DNA from: CBDAPE01 sp965198325
GTDB lineage: Bacteria; Pseudomonadota; Alphaproteobacteria; UBA828; JAPUJA01
Length of the DNA stretch: 64,000 bases
Direction of reading: 5' to 3'
NCBI GenBank assembly: GCA_965198325.1
Contig: CBDAPE010000017.1
Location: 620,001 to 684,000 of the forward strand
The position numbers and the translations under genes were made by a program. Each line of letters starts with the position of its first letter. Within the stretch, counting starts at the first letter, position 1. Under the pieces are notes generated by a model, which was not told the origin of the DNA, did not search any database, and was given only the letters and a program-made list of their open reading frames with translations. Below, piece after piece: positions 1 through 9,647 of the stretch.

Positions 1-1
1 C

Positions 2-280
2 TGGGAGGCGTTGTCCGATCGGGGCGAGGTAATGGAAAGCTGGGTCCAGATTCTCTCGGGCTCGGGCGCGCCGGCGATTACCTGTCACGAGCCGCGCCTC
101 GTACTGGCCGGCGAGTTCGCGCTTGTCGTGTGCTACGAGGCGATCGCCGACAACCTGCTGGTGGCGACCAACATCTTCATCCGCGAGGACGGACAGTGGC
201 GGCTGATGCATCATCAGGCCGGGCCCACCGCCTACCAGCTGTCCGAGTCCGAGGACGACGCGCCCGACGTAATGCATTAA
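2..280 (+). CDS. SnoaL-like / NTF2-fold protein, 5' end outside window
   Basis: The reading frame is open from the first bases of the window, so the start lies upstream and only the C-terminal part is visible. The segment has the alternating short strands typical of the last half of a SnoaL-like (NTF2 superfamily) cone fold, with the pattern FALVVCYEAI, then ATNIFIREDGQWRLMHHQAG, which is the usual final beta hairpin of DUF4440/SnoaL_3 proteins. The family contains both enzymes and binding domains, so no reaction can be assigned. The gene converges on the downstream minus-strand amidotransferase across a 133-base spacer. Confidence 0.6.
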   Translation, partial: WEALSDRGEVMESWVQILSGSGAPAITCHEPRLVLAGEFALVVCYEAIADNLLVATNIFIREDGQWRLMHHQAGPTAYQLSESEDDAPDVMH

Positions 281-413
281 ATCACTCACGGCAGCGGCCC
301 CCGAAAGGGTCCGCGCCCGCGCAGGGGCGACCTGAAGCGCATCGAGCCGAACGCGATGCGTGTTTGCGCCGTGCTGCGCACGGCGGCAGGTCCGACGATC
401 CACGGGGTCAGGA

Positions 414-1133
414 TCAGGCGTGGTCCAGGCGGTCGCGCATGAGTGCGAGCCAAGCGTTTGAAAGCGCCAGGCAGAAGGCTCTGGCGGCCGAGTCGTAAGC
501 GGCAAGCTGATCCTCGAAGATGCCGGCGAGGCCGGGACGATAGCGCTCGGTCACCGCGGGATCGATCGCGATCCATCGGCGGGAGAATTCGGGCTCGACC
601 TCGAAATGGGGTTGGATGCCGTAGGTCGTCCGACCCAGCCGGAAACCCTGGTTGGTGTTGATGTCGTCGGTCATCAGATGGACCGCGCCGCCGGGCAGGT
701 CGAAAGTGTCCTGGCGGAACTGCATAAGGAAGATTTCCTCGGGCGCGTTGGCCAGCAGAGGATCGTGGCGCGCTTCGGGCGTGAAATGGATCGGATAGTA
801 GCCAACCTCGGGCCGGCGATGGTGGTAGACCTGCTTGCCGTTGGCGCGGGCGATGAGCTGGGCGCCGAGACAGACCCCGAGAATCGGCTTCTCATGGCCG
901 TGGAATTGGTGGATCAGCTCGACCGTCTGCAGGAGGTGCGGATATTCCGCGTCGTCGCAGGCCCCCATCGGACCACCCAGCATCAACAGCCCGTCATGGT
1001 CCGAGTCGCTCGCCGGCAGGACGTCGCCGTCCGGCGGCGTGCGGGCGTCGAGCACGGCGCCCGCGGCGTCGGCCGCGAGCGCGATGTAGCCGGCATGGGA
1101 TTGCGCATGACTCTGGACCACGAGAATCTTCAC
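414..1133 (-). CDS. Class I glutamine amidotransferase (GMP synthase-like)
   Basis: Single-domain class I glutamine amidotransferase of 239 residues. The nucleophile elbow GVCLGAQ places the catalytic Cys near residue 88, and the His-Glu pair of the triad is in GIQPHFE near residues 176 and 178. GGPMGACDD near 53-61 is the oxyanion-strand region. I chose the GTG start because KILVVQ follows directly and a GGAG lies about 9 bases upstream; an ATG 63 bases further out would add a basic tail without homology. Stand-alone members remove glutamate-linked groups or act on gamma-glutamyl compounds, but the substrate here is unknown. A paralogue with the triad at the same residue numbers lies at 4505-5263. 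Confidence 0.85.
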   Translation of the reverse strand: MKILVVQSHAQSHAGYIALAADAAGAVLDARTPPDGDVLPASDSDHDGLLMLGGPMGACDDAEYPHLLQTVELIHQFHGHEKPILGVCLGAQLIARANGKQVYHHRRPEVGYYPIHFTPEARHDPLLANAPEEIFLMQFRQDTFDLPGGAVHLMTDDINTNQGFRLGRTTYGIQPHFEVEPEFSRRWIAIDPAVTERYRPGLAGIFEDQLAAYDSAARAFCLALSNAWLALMRDRLDHA

Positions 1134-1262
1134 GGGTTGACGCTCCGCGGTAGAGGATCTGAGCGCCGGCCCTGGCCGCCCGTCGTCGACATGCACATGC
1201 TATAGGGCGCGGAAAAAGTCTAGAGCCGATTGGAGTGGAACGGTCCCGGTTATGGGCATTTC

Positions 1263-2516
1263 CTAGCGCCAGCACTCTAGAGGCAAGGTGGAGGCGAGCG
1301 CCCGCTCGGCGATTTCCGCGGGCGACAGCGCCGCGCCCGGCACCGCGTGCGCGTAGGCGACGCCCTGGGCGTCAAGAAAGCCGGTCGCCACGGCGGCGCG
1401 CAGGCCGAAATTCACGTTCTGGGGGATATCGTCCGTGGCCCGGGCGATTTTCATGGCGTCGAGCTTGGAGACGACGACGCCGACCACCCCGCCGCTCGCG
1501 TCGAAGATCGGTCCGCCCGAGTTACCCCGCTGGACGGGCGCGGTGATCTGAAGCAGGCGACGATCGTTGTCGGGCCCCGCGAGCGCGCTGACGGCGCCGG
1601 TCGTAACGTTTGCTTCCGAGGCCAGGATGCCGCGCAGCGGATAGCCGACGACAACCACCGGATCGCCGGCGCGAACCGTGTCTGTCGACTGGAAAGCGGC
1701 CACCGAGGAGAGCGGTCGAGCCAGCTTGAGCAAGGCCAGATCGTTGGCCCGGTCGAGCGCGACGACCTCGAGCGCGGCCACGCCTTCCCGGCCGCTCAGC
1801 ACCGCGCCCGGACATCCGAGAACGACGTGGGCGTTGGTAATCACATGGCCCTCGGCACTGACCACAAAGCCGGTGCCCGACGCCCGCTCGCCCGTGGTGA
1901 ACGGTTCGGTGCCGAGCGCCGGCTCGGCACCTTCGACCGGCGTCCAGGCTTCGATCCGGCGCTCCGCCGCGGCCAGCGCCTCGGCGCTCAAATAAACGCT
2001 GACAGTGTCGCGCTGGAGTTGCGCGTCCGTATGGCCCGCTGCGGCCGCGAGGCTGAACCAGACGTAGGCCTCCCCATAATCCTCGTCGACCCGCTGGCCG
2101 TACTGATAGATCAAGCCCATCTTGTACTGGGCTCGGGGCACGCCCTGGTCGGCGGCCAGCCGGGTGAGCCGGACCGCCTCCCCGACGTCGCGCGGCAGGC
2201 CGTGACCGTGGAACAGCAGGGCCGCGAGATCAGTGCGCGCCTCCGGGTGGCCCTGATCGGCTGCAAGCCGGTAGCGCTCGGCGGCCAGCCGGTAGTCGCG
2301 CGCAACCCCTTCGCCCCGTTCGTACATCCGGCCCAGACGGAATTGAGCTTCGATGCCGCCCCGCTCGGCCTCGATCTCGAAGAGCCGGAAGGCAGTGGCG
2401 AATTCGCCGTGCACATAGGCCGCAATGGCTGCGGCGAGGTCCGCGCGCGCCGGCGTCGCGGCCGGACCGGCGGTTAGAACCAGGACGATCGCGAGCGCGC
2501 CGAAGAGCCGTCTCAT
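1263..2516 (-). CDS. Sel1-repeat trypsin-like serine protease, secreted
   Basis: About 417 residues. A signal peptide (MRRLFGALAIVLVLTAGP, ending in ARA near residue 25) sends it across the inner membrane. Residues 30-165 contain Sel1/TPR-like repeats (repeated LAADQG and GRMYERGEGVARDY patterns). Residues 210-345 form a trypsin-like protease with His in TNAHVV (about 230), Asp in NDLALLKL (about 259) and Ser in GNSGGP (about 333), so the triad is intact. This layout resembles periplasmic DegP-like proteases that use Sel1 repeats for protein binding instead of PDZ domains. An ATG 42 bases upstream is possible, but the chosen start gives a clean signal peptide. The substrate is unknown. Confidence 0.85.
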   Translation of the reverse strand: MRRLFGALAIVLVLTAGPAATPARADLAAAIAAYVHGEFATAFRLFEIEAERGGIEAQFRLGRMYERGEGVARDYRLAAERYRLAADQGHPEARTDLAALLFHGHGLPRDVGEAVRLTRLAADQGVPRAQYKMGLIYQYGQRVDEDYGEAYVWFSLAAAAGHTDAQLQRDTVSVYLSAEALAAAERRIEAWTPVEGAEPALGTEPFTTGERASGTGFVVSAEGHVITNAHVVLGCPGAVLSGREGVAALEVVALDRANDLALLKLARPLSSVAAFQSTDTVRAGDPVVVVGYPLRGILASEANVTTGAVSALAGPDNDRRLLQITAPVQRGNSGGPIFDASGGVVGVVVSKLDAMKIARATDDIPQNVNFGLRAAVATGFLDAQGVAYAHAVPGAALSPAEIAERALASTLPLECWR

Positions 2517-2690
2517 GGCTCTAGGATGGGTCGCACGGGAGCGCTTGACCAGCGTCAATTCGCGAGGTCCACGGAAATCGGCGCATCGATGGCCACGAGC
2601 GCGCGCAAGCGGGCGAACAGGCCGATCCCCCGGTTTCCGGCATTCAGCCCGGCCGATGCGGAGCCTCGGACAATTCGATCGCGTCCGATC

Positions 2691-3704
2691 CTAGAAGCTG
2701 TAAACGAGCGACGCCTTGGTCGTCGTGTCGGTCTTTTCCGTGCCCGGCTCGACGTTGGTCTCGTGCTCGATGTCGAACGAGAGGCGCGCCGCCAGCCGGT
2801 CCAAAACGTTTGCCGTGAGCGCCAGCGTAGATTCGATGGTCGTACGGTCGGCACCGAGGATCACGGTCGTCTCGCCGCCGAGCGTCGCGTGGTCCGAGAT
2901 GGTCCAATCGAATTCGCCGTCGAGGCGGCCGACGATCTCGGTCTCGGTGTCGTTGGTCGTCTCGCTCTTGGTCTGGCGGGCTCCGAGGCCCGCCTCGACG
3001 TCGAGGATGAAGCCAGGGAGACGGATCAGGCCGTAGCCCGCGCCGAGCGTCTCGGTGATGCGGTGGGCGAAGCCCGAAAAGGCATCGTCTTCAAAGGACA
3101 CGAAACCCAGCAGGTAGAACCGCGCAAAGAGCTTGTAGTCGGTTTCGAAGCTGGTGAAATAGCGGCGCTCGTCGGTCACGTTGTCGTCGTCGCCGAAATC
3201 GAATTGAACGCGCGCCTCGTTGCGCCACAGGGTGCGCTCGTGGATCAGCTTCGCATCGACGCTGACCTCGGCGCTCTCGGTGTTGCCGGTGATGCGGCTG
3301 CCGCCGATGTCGATCTCGCCCGACCAGGGCGAGAGGAGGACGTCGGGATCAGTTGCGGGTTGCGGGGCTCCGGCCGGCGGCAGCGGGCCCAGCGGGGGGG
3401 CTTGCGCGAAGCGTTCGGCGAACGCGGGGAACGCGGTCTGAGCCGTGGAGACGATTGCCGCGCCATCGTCCGGGCGGGCCGCGAGGGCCGCACGCACGAT
3501 CGCCTCGGCAAGCGCGGGATAGCGGGCGATGCTCTCGACGACGGCGGCGCGGAGCCGGGCGGGGCTTTCCATCACGGCGCCCTGGGACAGGGCCGCGTCG
3601 ACATCGGGCGGCAAGCTCTGGCCGAGAACCGGCGCAGGTCCGAGTCCAAGCCCGAGCGCCAGACCCACAGCAATCAAAACCCGGCGCACGGCATGCTTGG
3701 TCAT
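2691..3704 (-). CDS. DUF481 outer-membrane beta-barrel protein
   Basis: 337 residues with an N-terminal signal peptide (MTKHAVRRVLIAVGLALGLG, cleavage near VLGQ). A proline/alanine-rich helical stretch spans about 30-125. From about residue 130 the sequence becomes a series of alternating amphipathic strands with acidic turns (SGEIDIGGSRITGNTE, ARVQFDFGDDDNVTDERRYF), ending in LVYSF, a C-terminal phenylalanine signature read by the BAM machinery. This is the DUF481/YdiY pattern ('salt-induced outer membrane protein'). Function is not established for the family. It lies 13 bases downstream of the reductase gene on the same strand, so the two may be co-transcribed. Confidence 0.8.
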   Translation of the reverse strand: MTKHAVRRVLIAVGLALGLGLGPAPVLGQSLPPDVDAALSQGAVMESPARLRAAVVESIARYPALAEAIVRAALAARPDDGAAIVSTAQTAFPAFAERFAQAPPLGPLPPAGAPQPATDPDVLLSPWSGEIDIGGSRITGNTESAEVSVDAKLIHERTLWRNEARVQFDFGDDDNVTDERRYFTSFETDYKLFARFYLLGFVSFEDDAFSGFAHRITETLGAGYGLIRLPGFILDVEAGLGARQTKSETTNDTETEIVGRLDGEFDWTISDHATLGGETTVILGADRTTIESTLALTANVLDRLAARLSFDIEHETNVEPGTEKTDTTTKASLVYSF

Positions 3705-3717
3705 GGCTGGGCGGGCC

Positions 3718-4470
3718 TCAGGGCTTCGCCGCCGCGGCCCGGGCGGCGTTTTCTTCCTCGCTGTAGAAGGGGTCCGCGAGTATGCGCGCGTCGGGCAGGC
3801 CGAGGTTTGCCAGCAGCGCGGCCGCAGCCTCGATCATCGGCGGCGGGCCGGCGAGATAGGCAAGCGCACCGTGGAAGAGAGCCGCATCGGCTGCGAGCGC
3901 GTCGGTGACCCGCCCGGCGCGCCGCAAAGAGCCAGCTGCGGGCCGCTCGACGACGGGCACGAAGCGAAGATTGGCGTGATTGGCCCCGAGTGCGGCGAAA
4001 CGCTCTTCGAGATAGATTTCGTGTTCATTGCGGGCGCCGAAGTAGAGATGGATCGGCTGGGTCATGCCCGCGGCCAGTGCGGTGCTGACGATCGAGGCCA
4101 TGGGGGCGAGACCCGAGCCGCCGGCCACCGCGAGGATGGGTGCGGGATCGTCGTCGTGTAAGCAGACCCGGCCCAACGGGCCTTCGAGCGTGACCGGATC
4201 GCCGAGCTTGAGCGCGCCCGCAACGAAGCCGCTGGCGCCCCCGGTCTTCATGTCGCGGATATGAAACTCCAGGGTGGACTCGCCGGGCCGGTTGGCAATC
4301 GAGTAATCCCGCGCGGGGAAATTGGCGAAGCGGACCTGGGCGTATTGGCCGGCGCGAAAGGGGAAGGCGCCGCCCCCGACGATCTCGAGCCGCACGATGC
4401 GCACGTCGTGGGTCGCGTCCTCGAGACCGACGACGCGACAGCGGCAGCGATGTCCCGGGGCCCGGGTCAT
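3718..4470 (-). CDS. Ferredoxin-NAD(P)H reductase-like flavoprotein
   Basis: 250 residues with the two-domain FNR fold. The FAD-binding barrel carries RDYSIAN (residues 54-60), the usual RxYS flavin motif, and GGASGFV near 77-83 contacts the flavin phosphate. The NAD(P) domain begins at AVAGGSGLAPM near 114-124, and PPPMIEAA marks the C-terminal nucleotide site. The end, DPFYSEEE, resembles oxygenase reductases (phenol/CDP-deoxyglucose type). Those normally also carry a plant-type 2Fe-2S domain with four cysteines; it is absent here, so an external ferredoxin or a direct acceptor is likely. I used the internal ATG because longer starts would overlap the upstream amidotransferase. Its ribosome-binding site is weak. 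Confidence 0.75.
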   Translation of the reverse strand: MTRAPGHRCRCRVVGLEDATHDVRIVRLEIVGGGAFPFRAGQYAQVRFANFPARDYSIANRPGESTLEFHIRDMKTGGASGFVAGALKLGDPVTLEGPLGRVCLHDDDPAPILAVAGGSGLAPMASIVSTALAAGMTQPIHLYFGARNEHEIYLEERFAALGANHANLRFVPVVERPAAGSLRRAGRVTDALAADAALFHGALAYLAGPPPMIEAAAALLANLGLPDARILADPFYSEEENAARAAAAKP

Positions 4471-4504
4471 CGGCCGATTTGGTCGCGCAACCCCATTTTG
4501 CACC

Positions 4505-5263
4505 TCAATAATAGTCGTCGAAGTCGAAGCCGACGCCGAATGCCGCGGGGTGCTCGCTTCGCGCCTTGACCATCTTGAACCAACCGAAGCCGATGTCGGA
4601 GGCAAACTTTCGGGCCTCGGCGTCATGCGCCGCCATCTCGACCGGGAACCGGTCCATCAGCCCCGGACGGGTTTTCTCGAGGGCGGTCCGTGTCGCGTCC
4701 ATCCATGTCCCCATCAGTTCGCCCGATGCCTCGAAATGGGCCTGAATGCCGTAGGTCGTCTTGCCGACGCGGAGCGCCTGGTTCGAATTGGTGTCGCTTT
4801 CCATGAGCCGGACCCCGTCCGCCGGCATCTCGAAATAGTCGTCGTGGTATTCGATCAGGTGGACCGGGTTTGGCTGGCCGCCAAGCAGGGGATCTTCGGC
4901 ACCCTCGGGCGTCAGCCGCAAGCTGTAGAGCCCGCACTCCGAATTTTCGTCGCGATGAACCTGCGCGCCGAATGCCCGGGCGATGAGCTGTGCGCCAAGA
5001 CAGACGCCCAGCACCGGCTTGTCCTTGCGGTGAAAGTGGCGGATCAGCCGCATGGTTTTTTGCAGAAACGGATGCTCCTCGTCGTCCTCGGCATGCATGG
5101 CGCCGCCCAGCACGATCAAGCCGTCATAGGTCTCGTCGTCGGGTGGCAGCTTATCGCCGCGCAACGGGTGGACGTGCCGGAGATCCGCGCCGTAGGCCTC
5201 GGCCGGCTCGTCGAGATAACAGAGCGGCGAACTTTCGTCGCACTGGATCACCACTGTCCGCAT
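4505..5263 (-). CDS. Class I glutamine amidotransferase, paralogue
   Basis: 252 residues. Catalytic Cys in GVCLGAQ (88), His and Glu in GIQAHFE (176, 178), the same residue numbers as the protein at 414-1133, so the two are close paralogues. GGAMHAEDDEEHPFLQ parallels GGPMGACDDAEYPHLLQ. The ATG start is fixed by a full GGAGGTGA Shine-Dalgarno sequence 5-8 bases upstream; a GTG inside that sequence would be a poor choice. The C-terminus is longer and acidic (FDFDDYY). It probably acts on a gamma-glutamyl or related amide, substrate unknown. It is divergent from the aldo/keto reductase, with 95 bases between the starts. Confidence 0.85.
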   Translation of the reverse strand: MRTVVIQCDESSPLCYLDEPAEAYGADLRHVHPLRGDKLPPDDETYDGLIVLGGAMHAEDDEEHPFLQKTMRLIRHFHRKDKPVLGVCLGAQLIARAFGAQVHRDENSECGLYSLRLTPEGAEDPLLGGQPNPVHLIEYHDDYFEMPADGVRLMESDTNSNQALRVGKTTYGIQAHFEASGELMGTWMDATRTALEKTRPGLMDRFPVEMAAHDAEARKFASDIGFGWFKMVKARSEHPAAFGVGFDFDDYY

Positions 5264-5358
5264 ATCGATCACCTCCCAGGCTCACGGGCCGCTATCGTTC
5301 ACGCATCCGGATGGCTAACATAAGCCCGGGCGCGAGGCTAGCAGGGAGACGGGCCAAG

Positions 5359-6384
5359 ATGGAATACCGGCGATTGGGGCGGAGCGGCGTGAAGGTTTCC
5401 ACGCTCTGCCTGGGCACGATGACCTTCGGCGAGACGCCGGAAGGGTCGATGATGCACGGCGCGGGGTGTGACGAGGCGACGTCGTTCGCAATCATGGACG
5501 CGGCGCTCGATGCGGGCATCAACTTCTTCGATTGCGCGAACGTCTACGGCCCGGACGGCCTCTCGGAACGGGTCGTCGGCAACTGGTTCGAAGCGGCGGC
5601 GCGGCGCGACGAGGTCGTGATGGCGACCAAGTGCCGGTTCCGGATGGGCGAGGGGCCGCTCGGCACCGGCGCCACGCGACGGCATATCCTGCGGGCTTGC
5701 GAGGACAGCCTCAGGCGGCTTCGGACCGACCGGATCGATCTTCTCCAAATTCACATGCAGGATATCGAGACGCCCGAGGAGGAGACCTTGCGCGCGCTCG
5801 ACGATCTCGTGCGCGCCGGCAAGGTGCTCTATATCGGGGCGAGCAACTACGCCGCCTACCGTCTCGCCGATGCGCTTTGGACCAGCGAGGTCAAGCTCCT
5901 CGAGCGGTTCGTCTCGCTCCAGGCCCAGTACAGCCTTGCAGTGCGCGACATCGAGCGCGAGCATGTCCCCCTGTGCCGGACGCATGAGGTCGGCATCCTG
6001 CCCTGGTCGCCGCTGGCCGGCGGCTTTCTGACCGGGAAGATCAGGCGCGACAGCAAGCCGCCAGCCGGCTCGCGGCTCGCCGTACAGGCGGCGCGTCTCG
6101 CGCGCTTCGACAACGAGCGGGGCTGGGCGTTGATCGAGACGCTTGCGGCGATCGCCGAAGAGCTCGGCGCGACGTGTGCCCAGGTCGCGCTGGCCTGGGT
6201 CACGACCCGGCCGGGCGTGGTTTCGGCTGTGTTCGGCGCGCGTTCGACCGAGCAACTGGCGGATAATCTTACCGCCGTAACACTCGAATTGCCGGATGAG
6301 GCGCAGGCCCGGCTCAGTGCGGCGAGTGAGCTCGAGCTCGTCTATCCCTACGACATGTTCACCCGCGTGCAGGGGCGGTGGTAG
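5359..6384 (+). CDS. Aldo/keto reductase
   Basis: 341-residue cytosolic NADPH-dependent oxidoreductase of the AKR superfamily (TIM barrel). The catalytic tetrad is visible: Asp58 and Tyr63 in FFDCANVYG, Lys91 in VMATKCR and His132 in LLQIHMQD. The later strand WSPLAGGFLTGK and the C-terminal GARSTEQLADNL supply cofactor contacts and place it with the YajO/MocA-like, Kv-beta type AKRs. GGGAG lies about 10 bases before the ATG. Substrates in this group are aldehydes or ketones of sugars and xenobiotics; nothing nearby narrows it. Confidence 0.88.
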   Translation: MEYRRLGRSGVKVSTLCLGTMTFGETPEGSMMHGAGCDEATSFAIMDAALDAGINFFDCANVYGPDGLSERVVGNWFEAAARRDEVVMATKCRFRMGEGPLGTGATRRHILRACEDSLRRLRTDRIDLLQIHMQDIETPEEETLRALDDLVRAGKVLYIGASNYAAYRLADALWTSEVKLLERFVSLQAQYSLAVRDIEREHVPLCRTHEVGILPWSPLAGGFLTGKIRRDSKPPAGSRLAVQAARLARFDNERGWALIETLAAIAEELGATCAQVALAWVTTRPGVVSAVFGARSTEQLADNLTAVTLELPDEAQARLSAASELELVYPYDMFTRVQGRW

Positions 6385-6446
6385 CCGGAGAGACCCGCGT
6401 CAGTTAGTCTCGCGCGAGACCAATTGGCGTCGTGAGGTCATCGACA

Positions 6447-7688
6447 GTGTCCGGTCCGCTTGAAGGCGTTCGAATCGTCGATCTGACGACCATGATCTCG
6501 GGACCGTGGGCGATCATGATTCTGGCGGATCAGGGCGCGGACGTGATCAAGGTCGAGACGCCGGCGGGCGGCGATCACACCCGGGCACTCGGCAACCAGA
6601 GCGGCGGCCTCTCGGCCATGTTTCTCAATGTCAATCGCAACAAGCGATCGGTGACGGTCAATCTGAAGTCGCCGAGAGGTGTCGAGCTCGTCAAGGACCT
6701 GGCCGGCACGGCGGACGTCTTCGTGCAGAACTTCCGACCCGGCGTGGTCGACCGGCTGGGTGTCGGCGAACCGGACATCAGAGCCGTCTCTCCCACTGTC
6801 GTGTATGTCTCGATCAGCGGCTTCGGGGAGAAGGGCCCCTACGTGGGCAAGCCGGTCTACGACCCGGTCATTCAGGCCCTCTCCGGCCTGGCCAGCGTGC
6901 AGGCCGGCTCGGACGAGGAACGCCCGCGCCTGGTGCGCACCATCCTGCCCGACAAGCTCGCCGCCGTTACCGCGGCGCAGGCGATTACCTCGGCGATCTA
7001 CGCGCGGGAAAAATCGGGGCAGGGGCAACATGTAAGGCTCTCGATGCTCGATGCCGTGCTCGCCTTTCTCTGGGCCTCCGACATGGGCGGGCAGACCTAT
7101 GTGGACCAGCCCGTCTCCAATCAGGCCGCGGCCAGCTTCATCGATCTCATTTACGAGACGAAGGACGGTCACATGACTGTCGCCGTGATGAACGACAAGG
7201 AGTGGCACGGATTGACCCGCGCGCTCGACAAGCCCGAGTGGCTCCACGATCCGCGTTTCGCGACGCCGGCGCTTCGGGATCAACATATCGATGAGCGTCT
7301 GGAAATGACCCAGGAGGCCCTTCGGAACCGGACCACCGCCGACTGGACCGAGCGGCTGGAACGCGAAACCGTGCCCTGCGCCCCGGCGCTGACGCGAAAC
7401 GAGGTGATCGAGCATGCGCAGGTGCTGGCCAGCGAAAGTCTGGTCGAACACGATCACCCCATCGCGGGCCGGCTCCGGCAGGTGCGCCCCCCGGGGCGCT
7501 TCGAGGCCACGCCAACCCGATATCGGCGGGGCGCGCCGGTTCTCGGCGAGCACACCGACGAGGTCTTGCGGGAGCTGGGCCTCTCGCGTTCCGAGATCGA
7601 ACGGTTGCGCGAGGACGGCGCGGTTGGATCGGATGGCAGACCGGACGCCGGCACGACGCGCACACTTGGATCGGGAGGCAGGCGGTGA
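6447..7688 (+). CDS. CaiB/BaiF family class III CoA-transferase
   Basis: About 413 residues. It begins with the hallmark PLEGVRIVDLTTMISGP, has ADVIKVETPAGGD near 31-43 and FLNVNRNKRSV near 59-69. The catalytic Asp that forms the acyl-aspartyl intermediate is in PVYDPVIQALSG (about residue 139). These enzymes move CoA between carboxylic acids through a Rossmann-like interlocked dimer. The GTG at 6447 is preferred because GAGG sits 9 bases upstream; a second GTG at 6432 is possible. It overlaps the aminotransferase by a GTGA, so the two are probably translated together. The acid substrate cannot be told from sequence. Confidence 0.87.
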   Translation: MSGPLEGVRIVDLTTMISGPWAIMILADQGADVIKVETPAGGDHTRALGNQSGGLSAMFLNVNRNKRSVTVNLKSPRGVELVKDLAGTADVFVQNFRPGVVDRLGVGEPDIRAVSPTVVYVSISGFGEKGPYVGKPVYDPVIQALSGLASVQAGSDEERPRLVRTILPDKLAAVTAAQAITSAIYAREKSGQGQHVRLSMLDAVLAFLWASDMGGQTYVDQPVSNQAAASFIDLIYETKDGHMTVAVMNDKEWHGLTRALDKPEWLHDPRFATPALRDQHIDERLEMTQEALRNRTTADWTERLERETVPCAPALTRNEVIEHAQVLASESLVEHDHPIAGRLRQVRPPGRFEATPTRYRRGAPVLGEHTDEVLRELGLSRSEIERLREDGAVGSDGRPDAGTTRTLGSGGRR

Positions 7689-9069
7689 CGGGCACCAGGC
7701 TGCAGAACAGGACGACGGAATACTGGCAGGCGCTCGATCGCGAGCATCACATCCACCCCTTTACGAACCACGCCGAGCTGGCGGCGAAGGGCGCCCGGGT
7801 GATTACCCGGGCAGACGGCGTTTATCTGTGGGATTCCGATGGCAACCGGCTACTCGACGGGCTGGCGGGGCTGTGGTCGGTCAATGTCGGCTACGGGCGG
7901 AAAGAACTCGCAGAGGCGGGCTATCGCCAGCTCCTCGACTTGCCCTATTACAACACCTTCTTCCAGACGATGAACCCGCCGGCCGCGGAACTGGCCGCGA
8001 AGCTGGCGGCGATAACGCCGGCGAACCTGAATTACGTCTTCTTCGCAAATTCCGGGTCGGAAGCCAACGATTCGGTCGTCAAGATCGTTCGCTATTACTG
8101 GAACCTGTGCGGCCGGCCTGAAGAAAAGACCATCATCGGCCGGCGCTATGGCTACCACGGCGTCACGTTGGCGGCGGCGAGCCTTTCGGGGTTGGCCTTC
8201 ATGCATCCCCAGGCGGACCTGCCGCTGCCGGGGTTCGAGCATGTCGAGGCGCCCTACTGGTTCGACCATGAGGGCGACATGGATCCCGACGAGCTCGGCC
8301 TTCACGCCGCCAAGGCACTGGAGGACAAGATCGTCGAGCTCGGTCCCGACCGGGTCGCAGCCTTTATCGGCGAGCCGATCCAGGGTGCGGGCGGCGTGAT
8401 CGTACCGCCCGCGACCTACTGGCCGAAGGTCCAGCGAATCTGCACCGAATACGACGTGCTGCTGATCGCCGACGAAGTGATCTGCGGCTTCGGACGAACC
8501 GGTCCGTGGTTCGGCTGTGAAACGTTCGGCTTTACACCGAACCTGATGACGATCGCCAAGGGCGTAACCTCGGGCTACATGCCGCTCTCGGCGGTCTTGC
8601 TCGGCGACCGGGTCGCCGACGTGCTGACCACGGCGAACGACGAGTTCATCCACGGCTTCACCTACTCCGGCCATCCCGTTGCCTGCGCGGTGGCATTGGA
8701 AAACATCCGCATCCTGCAGGACGAGGCCATCGTCGACACCGTCCAGCAGACGACCGGTCCCTATCTGCAAGCCCGGTTGCGGGAGCTGGCGGACCATCCG
8801 CTGGGCGGCGAGGTTCGCGGTATCGGCATGATCGGGGCGCTCGAACTTGCCGCGGACAAGGCCTCGCGCAAGCGTTTCGATCCAGATTTAAAAGTCGCGG
8901 CCAGGTGCCGGGAGCATTGCTTCGAGCAGGGCGTCATTTTCCGGGCGGTGGCGATATCATGGTTCTGGCGCCGCCGCTGATCGTCACCGAGGAGCAGATC
9001 GACCGGATCGTCGAAACCGCCCGGAGCGCCCTCGATATGACGGCCCGGGACCTGGAACCAGCGGCTTGA
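7685..9069 (+). CDS. Class III omega-amino acid/diamine aminotransferase with C-terminal frameshift
   Basis: PLP enzyme of the class III family (beta-alanine/putrescine-pyruvate aminotransferase type). ANSGSEAND (121-129) binds the cofactor phosphate, Asp263 in IADEVICGFGRTG contacts the pyridine nitrogen, and Lys292 in MTIAKGVTSGYMPL is the Schiff-base lysine. The GTG start overlaps the CoA-transferase stop and has GGGAGG upstream. As given, the frame ends at 8980 with a foreign tail (SWFWRRR). One missing G near 8948-8951 explains this: restoring it yields VGDIMVLAPPLIVTEEQIDRI and a normal stop at 9067-9069. The last ~45 residues complete the small domain, so the truncated product may be inactive. 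Confidence 0.85.
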
Positions 9070-9124
9070 CTGGCAACCTGCCGGGCGAGGTTAGACCCGG
9101 CACCGATCAGAGGAGGACACAACC

Positions 9125-9523
9125 ATGGCCCATGAAGGCGGGTGTTTTTGCGGCGCTATGCGCTACAGGGCGGACGGTGAGCCGTTGCGCGTCTTCCAGT
9201 GCCACTGCACGATCTGCCGCCGGGTGCTCGCCGCGCCCGTCGTGACGTGGATCACCTTTCCGACTGCGGCGTGGTCCTGGACAACGGGCACGCCCGCGGA
9301 ATTGAAATCCACACCCGAAGCAACGCGCTATTTCTGTCCGAATTGCGAGACTCACCTCGCCTTCATCCTCGACGGCGCCGCTGAGCTCGATGTGACCGTG
9401 GGCAGCCTCGACGATCCCGCGACCGCGGAACCCGGCTATCACATCTTCGCCGATACCCGGCTGCCGTGGCTTCATCTGGCCGACGACCTGCCCCGGTACG
9501 ACGATTGGGTACCGGACGTCTGA
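9125..9523 (+). CDS. GFA-family (Mss4-fold) zinc protein
   Basis: 132 residues with the cysteine pattern of the glutathione-dependent formaldehyde-activating (GFA) family: CFC at 7-9, CHCTIC at 26-31 and CPNC at 71-74, which bind two structural or catalytic zinc ions in an Mss4-like beta fold. The C-terminal PWLHLADDLPRYD is also conserved. Most members are not proven formaldehyde enzymes, so only the fold is assigned. The ribosome-binding site AGAGGAGG lies about 8 bases before the ATG. A second member of the family is at 28104-28484. Confidence 0.85.
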   Translation: MAHEGGCFCGAMRYRADGEPLRVFQCHCTICRRVLAAPVVTWITFPTAAWSWTTGTPAELKSTPEATRYFCPNCETHLAFILDGAAELDVTVGSLDDPATAEPGYHIFADTRLPWLHLADDLPRYDDWVPDV

Positions 9524-9647
9524 GCGACACCGGGGCGCCCCCGGACTCCCTGTGCAGCGGTAAACCTGCTAGCCTGACCGCGGTCGGATTGCGCCCGGGC
9601 GACCCCGCTCAGGACCAGCGACAATTTTACCCGGCGGGAGGTGAAAG

